A program made the translations under genes and the position numbers. 64,000 bases of DNA from RYN-230 sp963793825 (GTDB lineage: Bacteria; Actinomycetota; Actinomycetes; Streptosporangiales; Streptosporangiaceae), in the NCBI GenBank assembly GCA_963793825.1, contig CAWCBE010000007.1:1-64000 (forward strand), in the 5' to 3' direction. Below the pieces are notes generated by a model, which did not search any database, was not told the DNA's origin, and saw only the letters and a list, made by a program, of their open reading frames with translations. This document shows positions 37,257-45,548 of this stretch, one piece after another (the stretch's first letter is position 1; every line of letters begins with the position of its first letter).

Positions 37257-37279
37257 TGCGCCATCCCTCCGTTGTTGCC

Positions 37280-38833
37280 TCATGCCGGGCGGGGCGGGTT
37301 GTTCCCGCCGGGGCGGCCCCGGTACCCCAGGGCTATCAGGGTGCCCAGCCCGGCCGCCACCGCGCCGGCCAGCATGGCGGCCCGGTCACCGGTGACCCCG
37401 GCCTGGCTGCCGTGGCTGAACGTCAGGGCGACCGCGGGGAGCAGCGCCGCCCCTATCCCGGCGCCAATCTGGCGGCTGGTGTTGATCACGCCGCCGACCA
37501 GGCCCTGGTCCGCGTTGGCCACGCCCTTGCTGGCGCTGACCATCGCGCCGAACGCGGTCCCGGCGGTGCCGAACCCGACGAATGTCACGGCGGCGAGCAG
37601 CGGGCTGTACCCGCCTGCCGCCGGCAGCTGGGTGAGCACCAGGAAGCCCAGCGTGGCCACGGCATTGGTGAGGATCAGCAGGCGGCGCAGGCCGAGCCGG
37701 GCCGCCAGCCGGGCACCGGCGGCGCCCGCCGCGAAACCGACCACCCCCTGCGGCGCTATCGCCAGGCCGGTCATCAGCGGTGAGTCATGCAGCACCTGCT
37801 GGAAGTACAGCGAGAGCACCAGCATCTCGCCACCGTTCCAGATGCCGAGCAGCATGATCTGCGCTCCGCCCTTGCGCAGCGAGGCCAGCCGCAGCAGGTC
37901 CCCGCGCACCAGCGGATCGGCGTGGTGCCGCTCGAGGACCGCGAACAGGGCCAGGGTGGCGGCGGCCAGGGCGGCGGCCCCTAGCACCGGAGGGCTGGAC
38001 CAGCCGGCCGCACCGCCCTCGGACACGCCGAAGACCAGCGCGGCGACCGCGGTGGTGATCAGCAGCGCGCCGCCTATGTCCAGCCGGCGACTGGCACGGT
38101 CTTCCCGGCCGCGGCCCAGCAGGTGCGGGGTGAGCAGCACGGCAGCCACCCCGACCGGCACGTTGACCAGGAACACCGCGCGCCAGCTGGTGAACTGGAC
38201 GAGAACCCCGCCCAGCACCTGGCCGGCCACGAAGCCAACCGACGCCGTGGCGCCGTACAGGCCGAGCACCTTGTTGCGCTGGTTGCCCTCCGGGAAGCCG
38301 GTCGTGATCAGGGAGAGCGCGGCCGGGGCGACCAGCGCCGCACCGGCACCCTGGATGGCCCGCGCGGCGATGAGCAGGCCCGGGTCCCGGGCCAGGCCGC
38401 CGGCCAGCGAGGCCGCGGAGAAGGCGATCAGCCCGGCGCGGAACATCCGGCGCCGGCCGAACAGGTCGGCCGCGCGGCCGCCGAGGATTAGCAGTCCGCC
38501 GAACGTGATCGCATACCCGGTGACCACCCACTGGGCCGCCGACGCGGCGAACCCCAGTTCACGCTGGATGGATGGGAGCGCGACGTTCACGATGGAGAAG
38601 TCCAGCACGACCATGAACGAGGCGATCAGGATCAGCAGGAGCGCGGCCCGCCGGTAGCCGGCCGGCTGCGGCTGCGCTGCCCGGGCGGGCGCGGCCTGGG
38701 GCCGCGCGGCGCGGGGCGGCGGGGCGGCGCCCGGGTGCGCCCGGGGCGGCCAGTTGAGGGTGCGCTCCCTGGTGGTGACCTGATGGCGGGTATGAGTTTG
38801 GCGGCCGGGGGTAATCGTCCTACTCTGGATCAC
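37280..38833 (-). CDS. MFS efflux transporter, DHA2 family (EmrB/QacA-like)
   Basis: Drug:proton antiporter of 517 aa, about 14 helices. It has the DHA2 motif MVVLDFSIVNVALPSIQREL in TM1, GGRAADLFGRRRMF after TM2 and GAALVAPAALSLITT around TM4. The N-terminal 60 residues are Pro/Ala/Arg-rich and cytoplasmic. GTG 38831-38833 is the only reasonable start in frame before TM1. It is divergent from a TetR gene with a shared operator, the usual arrangement for an inducible pump. The substrate is unknown. Confidence 0.9.
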   Translation of the reverse strand: MIQSRTITPGRQTHTRHQVTTRERTLNWPPRAHPGAAPPPRAARPQAAPARAAQPQPAGYRRAALLLILIASFMVVLDFSIVNVALPSIQRELGFAASAAQWVVTGYAITFGGLLILGGRAADLFGRRRMFRAGLIAFSAASLAGGLARDPGLLIAARAIQGAGAALVAPAALSLITTGFPEGNQRNKVLGLYGATASVGFVAGQVLGGVLVQFTSWRAVFLVNVPVGVAAVLLTPHLLGRGREDRASRRLDIGGALLITTAVAALVFGVSEGGAAGWSSPPVLGAAALAAATLALFAVLERHHADPLVRGDLLRLASLRKGGAQIMLLGIWNGGEMLVLSLYFQQVLHDSPLMTGLAIAPQGVVGFAAGAAGARLAARLGLRRLLILTNAVATLGFLVLTQLPAAGGYSPLLAAVTFVGFGTAGTAFGAMVSASKGVANADQGLVGGVINTSRQIGAGIGAALLPAVALTFSHGSQAGVTGDRAAMLAGAVAAGLGTLIALGYRGRPGGNNPPRPA

Positions 38834-38843
38834 AACACTATCC

Positions 38844-38863
38844 GATACGGATCGTTTCGTATA
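38844..38863. promoter_or_regulatory. Probable TetR operator in the divergent pump/tetR promoter
   Basis: Imperfect palindrome ATACG-N8-CGTAT (38845-38862) in an AT-rich island. It lies between the two divergent starts and overlaps likely -10 elements (TATATA, TAGTGT on the minus strand). Confidence 0.55.
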
Positions 38864-38884
38864 TAGTCGTCAGGTGGTAACCCG

Positions 38885-39559
38885 ATGAGCGGCTCAGGTA
38901 TTCCGCCCCCCGACGGCACGCCCGTGGGAACTGGCGCGGCGGGCCTGCCGGCCGGAGGCAGCCCGGGCGGGGCCGGGGCGCGGGGCAGGCCGCGCAGCGA
39001 GGCGGCCGACCGCGCTATCCTGCGGGCGGCCACCGAACTGCTCGCCGAACGCGGGCTGGCCGGGATGTCGATGGAAGAGGTCGCGGCACGCGCCGGGGTC
39101 GGCAAGGCCACCGTCTACCGCCGCTGGCGGTCCCGCGGCGCGCTGGCGCTCGACGCGTTCATGGCCGACTTCACGGCCGCGCAGCCGCTCCCGGATACCG
39201 GGACGCTGCGCGGCGACCTGCTCGCGGCCCTGCGGGCGTGGGTCCGTGTGGTGACCAAGACCCCGGCGGGCCGCATCCTGGCCGGGCTGGTCGCCGCCGC
39301 CCAGGATGACCCGGACCTGGCCGCCGCCTGGCGGGCCCGGGTGATGGAGCCCATGCGCGCCCAGCATCGGATCATGCTGGCCCGGGCCATCCAGCGCGGC
39401 GAGATCCCGGCCGACACGGATACGGACGTGGCACTGGACCTGGTCTACGGGGCGGCCTACCACCGGCTGCTGCAGGGGCACCGGCCGCTGACCGACACGT
39501 TCATTCGCCAGGTGGTCCAGGTGATCGTGGCCGGGCTCGGCGCCCCGGCCGACTCCTGA
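38885..39559 (+). CDS. TetR/AcrR family transcriptional regulator
   Basis: Repressor of 224 aa, probably controlling itself and the divergent DHA2 pump. The HTH is at about residues 45-90 (ILRAATELLAERGLAGMSME, VAARAGVGKATVYRRWRSRG). The C-terminal ligand domain resembles the TetR_C class with DTFIRQVVQVIVAGL near the end. The N-terminal 38 residues are Gly/Pro-rich. Start ATG 38885. Confidence 0.92.
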   Translation: MSGSGIPPPDGTPVGTGAAGLPAGGSPGGAGARGRPRSEAADRAILRAATELLAERGLAGMSMEEVAARAGVGKATVYRRWRSRGALALDAFMADFTAAQPLPDTGTLRGDLLAALRAWVRVVTKTPAGRILAGLVAAAQDDPDLAAAWRARVMEPMRAQHRIMLARAIQRGEIPADTDTDVALDLVYGAAYHRLLQGHRPLTDTFIRQVVQVIVAGLGAPADS

Positions 39560-39581
39560 GCGCGGCCTGGCGGGCCGCTGG

Positions 39582-41360
39582 TTACTCCGCCGGGGTGCCC
39601 CGGCGGGGGTGACTGCCCGGCGGAGGCTGAGACTGCGGCCCGCGCAGGGAGCGCAGCCAGTCCTCGTCAACGTCGTGCGGCCGGGACCCGCCGAGGCTGC
39701 GGGCCGCCCGCCACCACACGGGGGGCTTCTTGGCCCCATCGTCGGGCGCGGCCGGCATGTCCGGCATGGCTTGCGGGTCCGGCATGGCTTGCGGGTCCGG
39801 CTCGGCCATCGGGTCCGGTCCCGCCTGCGGGTACGGGCTGGCCGCGGCCAGCGGGCCGGAGAGCGGCTGCCTGGGCGCCATGGAGGCAGCGCCGAGTGGT
39901 GCGGCGTGCGCCAGCGCATCCGCATCTGGAGGCCCCCAGGCGTCCGCAGGGGGCCGAGCCTGATCGCGGTACCAGGCACCGGCCGGAGTGTCCGCGCTCT
40001 CCGTTATCGCCGCATCGGCCCCGCTGGCGGGCTGCTCCGGAACCCGCGCGCCGGGGATGATGGCGCCGGGGATGATGTCCGCGCTGACCGGGACGGGGAC
40101 GTCGGACGCGGCGGCACCGTCAGGTGGCGGCCATGCCTCGGCCCGGGAAGGCCGGGCCACCGGTGTCCATACGTCGGCGCCGGAGTCACCCGGATGCCGC
40201 CGGCCAGTCCTGGTTTCCTCCCCCTCCCCCGGGTCGGCTCCGTCGCCAGCCCCTGCCGCGTCCGGGCCAGCCGGGCCGGTGGCTGGAGGATGGATCCCGA
40301 AGTCGCCATCGGTCACGTGCAGATCCTGCACGTCCGCGGGCTCGTACGGGACGTCCAGCCCAGGCTGGTAGGCGGCCTGAGGGTCGGATTGGTCACTGGC
40401 AGGCCAGCCGGGCTGCGGAACGTCCGGCGGTCCGGGCTGGCGGGCAGCTGGCAGTTCCTGCTGATGCCCAGCTGACGGTTCAGGCGGGCGGGCGGCCCGC
40501 GGTTCAGGCGGGCGGGTGGCCGGCGACGCGGCCCGGGGAGCGGCGGGCGGCTCGTGGAGGTCCGCCGCATGGTGCAGGTCAGGCAGCGGGGATGGGCCCG
40601 GCCGGTCATAGCTGCCCGACGGGTTGGGCACCCCGGAGGGGGCGAGGACGTGGACCGGCCCGATGTCATCCGCCACCCCATAGACGTCAGGCTGGCCGAA
40701 GGCGGCAGGATAGCCCTGGGTACCCGGGTGGCCCTGGGTACCCGGGTGGCCCTGGGTACCGGGGTGGGCGAACCCCGCTGCGGTGGCGTCCCCGGCCGGC
40801 AGCGCCGCCTCGCCGTAGTCGCCGGTCTGGCCGAAGGCACCAGCCGGCGCATGGACACCGGCGAGGCCGTTAGCCCCCGGGTCGCCATAGGCAGCGTGCT
40901 CGACGTAGGCATCCGGCTCGACGTAGGCACCCGGCTCGACGTAGGGGTGTGGCTGGCCGAGCGCACCCGGCTGGGCGTAGCCACCCGCACCGTAGACGGC
41001 GGGCTCCCCGTAGCCACCGGGCTCGCCGTACACGCCGTACACGCCGGGCAAGGCGTAGGTCCCCGGCTCGCCGTAACCGTGCGGGAACCCGGGAGGAGCC
41101 GCCAGCGGATCCTGGTCCTCAGCGCGGGAGCCGCCACCCGCAGTGATCAGGACAGCGATCATCAGCAGCGCGCAGCACGCCCCCGCGGTCAGCAGGGCCA
41201 CGGTGACGAGCCAGGTTCCGGTAGCCGCCGAACGCGGGACCACCCGGCCCAGTGCGCTGACCGCCCACAGGACCAGCCCGGCCATCAGCATTAACGCTCC
41301 GGCGGCGGCCAACCCTAGCGATAGGCGAGCGGTCCGGCGGTCGATCAGCCCAGAGCTCAC
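39582..41360 (-). CDS. Membrane protein with long disordered repeat-rich tail
   Basis: Unrecognised protein of 592 aa. Two transmembrane helices lie at about residues 13-36 and 48-74. A roughly 500-residue cytoplasmic tail rich in Pro, Ala, Gly, Asp and Tyr follows. The tail has GxYGEP-type repeats (residues 95-150), three HPGTQG units encoded by an 18-bp DNA repeat near 40717-40770, PxPPEPRAAR-type repeats and two DPQAMP units. The last 50 residues (KKPPVWWRAARSL, DVDEDWLRSLRG) look more conserved and may be a binding motif. The GTG start lies six bases after TATGGT. It may be a scaffold or cell-envelope protein; no function is assigned. Confidence 0.7.
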   Translation of the reverse strand: MSSGLIDRRTARLSLGLAAAGALMLMAGLVLWAVSALGRVVPRSAATGTWLVTVALLTAGACCALLMIAVLITAGGGSRAEDQDPLAAPPGFPHGYGEPGTYALPGVYGVYGEPGGYGEPAVYGAGGYAQPGALGQPHPYVEPGAYVEPDAYVEHAAYGDPGANGLAGVHAPAGAFGQTGDYGEAALPAGDATAAGFAHPGTQGHPGTQGHPGTQGYPAAFGQPDVYGVADDIGPVHVLAPSGVPNPSGSYDRPGPSPLPDLHHAADLHEPPAAPRAASPATRPPEPRAARPPEPSAGHQQELPAARQPGPPDVPQPGWPASDQSDPQAAYQPGLDVPYEPADVQDLHVTDGDFGIHPPATGPAGPDAAGAGDGADPGEGEETRTGRRHPGDSGADVWTPVARPSRAEAWPPPDGAAASDVPVPVSADIIPGAIIPGARVPEQPASGADAAITESADTPAGAWYRDQARPPADAWGPPDADALAHAAPLGAASMAPRQPLSGPLAAASPYPQAGPDPMAEPDPQAMPDPQAMPDMPAAPDDGAKKPPVWWRAARSLGGSRPHDVDEDWLRSLRGPQSQPPPGSHPRRGTPAE

Positions 41361-41366
41361 GCCCTC

Positions 41367-41372
41367 ACCATA
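41367..41372 (-). promoter_or_regulatory. -10 box of the repeat-rich membrane protein gene
   Basis: TATGGT on the minus strand, six bases before the GTG at 41360; leaderless arrangement. Confidence 0.45.
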
Positions 41373-41587
41373 CGGGAGCCGGGACCCCGCCGTCCCGCGC
41401 CCGAGCAGCCATCCACAGAATACGCTGCGTAACCATAAGCGGCCGCTACACCCGCGCAGCAGGCACCACGATCATTGCGCAGACGGCGATGCCCGGACGA
41501 TGATCATGGCCCTGGGTGTTGTGAGGGCGACCCCTCTCATGATCAGGACTCCCCGGTTGACCAGGGCTCCCCCATGGTGCGTGCCGC

Positions 41588-42706
41588 TCAGCGCACGTGA
41601 GCGGCGTCGATCTGGTCGAAGTCGCCGACGCCATTGCTCAGCCCGCCGCCGCCGGACCACTGCCACATCACCGCGTGCGGGCTGGCCGCGGTCACCCCGC
41701 CGAAGAACCGGGCGCAGGTGGATGTGCCCGGGATGCACCAGCCGCGGGGGGCCGGCGAGATGCTCCGCGTCTCGTCGGTGTAGGTCCACTCGTCGAGGTT
41801 CGGGATGAACGCCACGGGACCGGTGCCGAAGATCACGTTCCAGATCTGCGGGGAAGAGTACACCCCGGCCCGGTAGGAGGAGTGCGCGGTCAGGTAGGCC
41901 CGGTAGCCGTTGAGGACCGCGCGGTCCACCGCCGGGGCCATGCCCGGCGTGGCGACCCGGCCGCTGCACGGCGAGGTGTAGACGTTGTCCCAGCCGTTGT
42001 CCAGGGCCGGCGGGATCCCGGGCTGTTCCACGTCCATCCACACCACCGGGTAGGTGACGTGCAGCGGGGCCATGGCCCGGAGCGTGGCCGCCGCCTGCGC
42101 GGCCCCCCACGCGCTGGCCTCAGCGGTGGACCCGTTGTAGTGCGGGTCCACTCCCGGGCCGGCCATGTACCAGTACACGCCGGTGCCGATGCCCTCGTGA
42201 TAGGTGCGGTAGTTGATGTTGGCCGTCGCGGCATCCGCCGGGGACCACGCGATGTTGCCGCCGCAGCCCGCCCAGCGGGCCCAGTTCCCGGCCATCCCGA
42301 TGTACCCGCCGTAGCCGGGCGCCCCGCCGTTCACGGGCTCGTGCCAGGGCCGGCCGCCGATCAGGGTGACCGGCCAGCTGTCGGTGCCGTACCAGAAGCC
42401 GGCCGGGCTGTCCCCGGCCGCCGGGTTGTTCTCGGCGGCGGTCGCGGCGCCGTGCCCGGCGCTCTTCCCGGCCGGGTCGCGGTGACCGGAACGGCCGGGC
42501 GTGGCGCTGCCGCGGGCGGCACTGGGGCGGGTGCTGGCCGTGGCGGTGCTCCCCTGGGCGCCGGTGTGGTGCGGCGAGCCGCACCCGGCGAGCAGCACGG
42601 CGACCGCGGCCGCGGGGACCAGCAGCTGGCGGCCCCGGCAGGCCAGCGCCTGGCCGGGGACCCATGGGGTGCGGCGGCTGAGCAGGCGCGGGCGGGGGCG
42701 TGTCAT
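41588..42706 (-). CDS. Secreted lipoprotein with GH25/DUF1906-like TIM-barrel domain
   Basis: Exported lipoprotein of 372 aa. A long n-region precedes the hydrophobic segment VPAAAVAVLLAGC with lipobox Cys at about residue 40, then a Ser/Thr/Ala linker to about residue 95. The C-terminal domain has the pattern of lysozyme-like GH25/DUF1906 barrels (FWYGTDSW, GTGVYWYMAGPG, VVWMDVEQPG, AGVYSSPQIWNVIFG, AVMWQWSGGGG). The Asp/Glu pair in MDVEQP is the likely catalytic or structural acid site. The role, cell-wall hydrolysis, is inferred. ATG 42704-42706 follows GGAAGGACCCCG. The reading frame continues far upstream antisense to trpB2, but that part is spurious. Confidence 0.75.
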   Translation of the reverse strand: MTRPRPRLLSRRTPWVPGQALACRGRQLLVPAAAVAVLLAGCGSPHHTGAQGSTATASTRPSAARGSATPGRSGHRDPAGKSAGHGAATAAENNPAAGDSPAGFWYGTDSWPVTLIGGRPWHEPVNGGAPGYGGYIGMAGNWARWAGCGGNIAWSPADAATANINYRTYHEGIGTGVYWYMAGPGVDPHYNGSTAEASAWGAAQAAATLRAMAPLHVTYPVVWMDVEQPGIPPALDNGWDNVYTSPCSGRVATPGMAPAVDRAVLNGYRAYLTAHSSYRAGVYSSPQIWNVIFGTGPVAFIPNLDEWTYTDETRSISPAPRGWCIPGTSTCARFFGGVTAASPHAVMWQWSGGGGLSNGVGDFDQIDAAHVR

Positions 42707-43012
42707 CGGGGTCCTTCCGGCACGCTCCGGGCCTGGTGGCCGGGCGGCGCTGGCGGGTGGCTGCGGTGCGGGGATGCTATCCGCGCCAAACGTGCTATTC
42801 AGGCCATTAGAGGTGGATTTCTCACACGGTACCCACGGTTCGCTGATGGCCGACCCGCCTCCGGCCGGGTTCCGCCGGGGGCGGGACACGGTGATCCGGC
42901 GGGCGGTGCCGTCTGGTTTCCCTCCTGAGACGCGGTCAACCATCGCCTGGTTGGGCCACTGGCCGTTATGGTCGGGATGATCACTGCCGCCGGCCGCCCG
43001 GGAGGAACCACC

Positions 43013-44374
43013 ATGGACCGTCAGGTCAAATACCTGCTGGATGAGTCGCAGCTGCCACGGCAGTGGTACAACATCGTGCCCGACCTGCCGTCCCCGCCGC
43101 CGCCCCCGCTGCACCCGGGGACCCGGGAGCCGGTCGGCCCGGACGATCTCGCGCCGCTGTTCCCGGCGGCCCTGATCGCCCAGGAGGTATCTGCCGACCG
43201 GCACATCCCCATCCCCGAGGATGTCCTCGACGTGTACCGGCTGTGGCGGCCGACGCCGTTGTTCCGGGCCCGGCGGCTGGAGAAGGATCTCGGCACACCG
43301 GCCCGCATCTACTACAAGTACGAGGGCGGCAGCCCGGCCGGGTCGCACAAGCCGAACACCGCGGTGCCGCAGGCGTACTACAACGCGGCCGAGGGCGTGA
43401 CCCGGCTGACCACGGAGACCGGGGCCGGCCAGTGGGGCAGCGCGCTCGCGTTCGCCTCGGCCGTGTTCGGGCTGCAGTGCGAGGTCTGGCAGGTGCGGGC
43501 CTCCTACGACCAGAAGCCATACCGCCGCCTGCTCATGGAGACCTACGGGGCCACCGTGCACCCCAGCCCCTCGGACATGACCCAGTCGGGCAAGGCCGTG
43601 CTGGCCGCCGACCCGGACTCCCCCGGGAGCCTGGGCATCGCGATCAGCGAGGCGGTGGAGGTGGCCGCCGGGGACCCGGCCGCCCGCTACGCCCTGGGCA
43701 GCGTGCTCAACCACGTGCTGCTGCACCAGACCGTGATCGGCGAGGAGGCCATTAAGCAGATGGAGCAGGCCGGGGACGTGCCCGACCTGATCATCGGCTG
43801 CACCGGCGGCGGCTCCAATTTCTCCGGGCTGGTCTTCCCGTTCCTGCGCGAGAAGCTGGCCGGCCGGATGAACCCGGCGCTCCGGGCAGTGGAGCCGGCC
43901 GCCGCGCCCTCGTTCACCCGCGGCGTGTATGCCTACGACTTCGGTGACACCGCGGGCTTCACCCCGCTGCTCAAGATGCACACCCTCGGGCACGAGTTCA
44001 TCCCGGACCCGATCCACGCGGGCGGGCTCCGCTACCACGGCATGTCGCCGCTGCTGTCGCACATGTACGAGCTGGGCCTGTTCGAAGCCGTGGCCAAGCC
44101 ACAGTCCGAGTGTTTCGCGGCCGGCCTGCGCTTCGCCCGGACCGAGGGCATCCTGCCCGCCCCCGAGCCGACTCACGCGCTCGCCGCCTGCATCGAGGAG
44201 GCGCTGCGCTGCAAGGAGACCGGTGAGGAGAAGGTCATCCTGACCGCGCTGTGCGGCCATGGCCTGCTCGACCTGACCGCCTACGAGAGCTACCAGGCCG
44301 GGCGGGTCAGCGACTTCGACCTGCCCGAGCAGGCCATCCAGGACGCTCTCAGCCACCTGCCCGCAGGAGTCTGA
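43013..44374 (+). CDS. TrpB2-type tryptophan synthase beta chain-like PLP enzyme
   Basis: Fold-type II PLP enzyme of 453 aa in the TrpB2 group. The PLP Lys is in EGGSPAGSHKPNTA and the phosphate loop is IIGCTGGGSNFSGL. The TrpB2-type N-terminus LPRQWYNIVPDLPSP and HALAACIEEALRCKETG near the end are clear. TrpB2 enzymes condense indole with serine (or phosphoserine) without TrpA. No trpA, trpC or other trp gene is nearby. ATG 43013 has a perfect GGAGGAACCACC upstream; ATGs at 42968 and 42977 in frame are less likely. Confidence 0.9.
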   Translation: MDRQVKYLLDESQLPRQWYNIVPDLPSPPPPPLHPGTREPVGPDDLAPLFPAALIAQEVSADRHIPIPEDVLDVYRLWRPTPLFRARRLEKDLGTPARIYYKYEGGSPAGSHKPNTAVPQAYYNAAEGVTRLTTETGAGQWGSALAFASAVFGLQCEVWQVRASYDQKPYRRLLMETYGATVHPSPSDMTQSGKAVLAADPDSPGSLGIAISEAVEVAAGDPAARYALGSVLNHVLLHQTVIGEEAIKQMEQAGDVPDLIIGCTGGGSNFSGLVFPFLREKLAGRMNPALRAVEPAAAPSFTRGVYAYDFGDTAGFTPLLKMHTLGHEFIPDPIHAGGLRYHGMSPLLSHMYELGLFEAVAKPQSECFAAGLRFARTEGILPAPEPTHALAACIEEALRCKETGEEKVILTALCGHGLLDLTAYESYQAGRVSDFDLPEQAIQDALSHLPAGV

Positions 44375-44382
44375 CCAGGAAT

Positions 44383-44487
44383 CCGGGAACCAGGCGGGTC
44401 TGGCCGGGAACCAGGCGGGTCTGGCCGGGAACGAGGCGGGTCTGGCCGGGAACGAGGCGGGTCTGGCCGGGAACGAGGCGGGTCTGG
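44383..44487. repeat. 21-bp tandem repeat, five copies
   Basis: Five exact-length units beginning CCGGGAACCAGGCGGGTCTG (two with ACCAG, three with ACGAG) fill the space between the trpB2 stop and the convergent PPOX gene. Confidence 0.95.
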
Positions 44488-44503
44488 CCGGCGACCGGGT
44501 GCC

Positions 44504-44938
44504 CTAGCCGGCGGCGGCCCAGCCGGTCCAGCGTTCTACCCGGACGTTGATCACCGGGCCCGGGGGCGGCTGCTTCCGGTACTGCGGGTAGCGCCCGGCG
44601 AGCAGCCGCAGCGGGGCGGTCATGTCGGCCGGGCTGGTGAGCACCGAGGCCGTCCCGTCCGCGCGCGCCCACCATAGCCCGGCCCAGTCCTCTTGGTAGT
44701 GGTCGGCCAGGAGGGCGACCCGGGGGTCCGCCGCGATGTTCCGCAGCCGCTGCAGCCGGGTCGTGGTCTTGGGCTTGGCGTCCACCGCGAGGTAAATGCG
44801 GTCGCCGCCGGCGGGGCCGGGAGCCAGCGCGAACGTGACCGGCACCAGGTGCGGCCGGCCGTCTGGGTCGCGGGTCGCCAGCCGGGCCACCCGCGCCGCG
44901 CCGAATCGCTGCCGGGCCGCGGCCTCATCAAGCCTCAC
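44504..44938 (-). CDS. PPOX-class F420-dependent oxidoreductase (TIGR03668-like)
   Basis: Split-barrel flavin/F420-binding protein of 144 aa. RVARLATRDPDGRPHLVPVT, AVDAKPKTTTRLQRLRNI and WWARADGTASV match the actinobacterial PPOX class thought to use F420. The substrate is unknown. The GTG 44936-44938 start follows GGATGACGGA. Confidence 0.88.
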   Translation of the reverse strand: MRLDEAAARQRFGAARVARLATRDPDGRPHLVPVTFALAPGPAGGDRIYLAVDAKPKTTTRLQRLRNIAADPRVALLADHYQEDWAGLWWARADGTASVLTSPADMTAPLRLLAGRYPQYRKQPPPGPVINVRVERWTGWAAAG

Positions 44939-45018
44939 TCCGTCATCCTCATGCCGCCAGTCTGGCGCCGCCGCACCCGGGCCCGCGAATACCCGCCCGC
45001 CGCCCCGGGCCGTCCGTC

Positions 45019-45333
45019 TCAGGCCGCCCGACGTCCCGGCCCGGCGCGCGGCTCACCTCGTCGATGAACTGCGAACTCCTGCTGCCGCCGCCGGCCGGTG
45101 AAGAGCGCCACCCGGACATGGCCGAACTTCTGCCAGTCGTACCGCCCGCGTCGAGTAGCGCGGACACCGCCCCGTAGGTCTGCCCCGGGTAGCCGAACCG
45201 CTCCCAGCTGGTGTGATGCACCACGACCAGGTCGTAGGTGGCCAGCGGAGACAGCAGCACGAGGATCATTTGCCCCGGCAATGAGCACCAGGTGCAGCAC
45301 CATCAGGGCGGCCCGGCGATGACTGTGGACCAT
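45019..45333 (-). CDS. Small membrane protein, probably with two compensating indels
   Basis: ATG 45331-45333 has an excellent ribosome site (AGGAGGGCCC), and the first residues form a hydrophobic helix (RRAALMVLHLVLIAG). The 104-codon frame is open. Its middle (about residues 21-65) has the Arg/Gly/Ala composition of a wrong frame, while the neighbouring frame there reads MILVLLSPLATYDLVVVHH and ERFGYPGQTYGAVSALLDAG. The original protein probably switches frame at a GGGG run (45273-45276) and back near 45146. The C-terminus reads YDWQKFGHVRVALFTGRRRQ. The family is not recognised. Confidence 0.4.
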   Translation of the reverse strand: MVHSHRRAALMVLHLVLIAGANDPRAAVSAGHLRPGRGASHQLGAVRLPGADLRGGVRATRRGRYDWQKFGHVRVALFTGRRRQQEFAVHRRGEPRAGPGRRAA

Positions 45334-45548
45334 GGGCCCTCCTGCGTGGCCGGCCGGCCCGGCGGCTGCGCACCGGCGGGTCCCCGGCCGGTCATTGCTG
45401 GTGAGCCCGGGCTGCGACCCTGGCCGGAGTACCGCGCCGGCCCGCCGCGCACGCCGGGTCCCGGCCCTCACCGGCCGGGGACCGGGGCGCGGTACGGAAT
45501 ACTGGGCCAGAACCTCAGCGCGCCCTCTCCCGCGCGCGATTCTCCACG

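Noticed and set aside
41465..41506. GATCAT/ATGATC inverted repeat upstream of the repeat-rich membrane protein gene
   Set aside because: Arms of only six bases with a long spacer; could be chance.
42707..44356. Long N-terminal extension of the lipoprotein frame antisense to trpB2
   Set aside because: A good ribosome site and lipoprotein signal at 42706 define the start; the extension has shadow composition.
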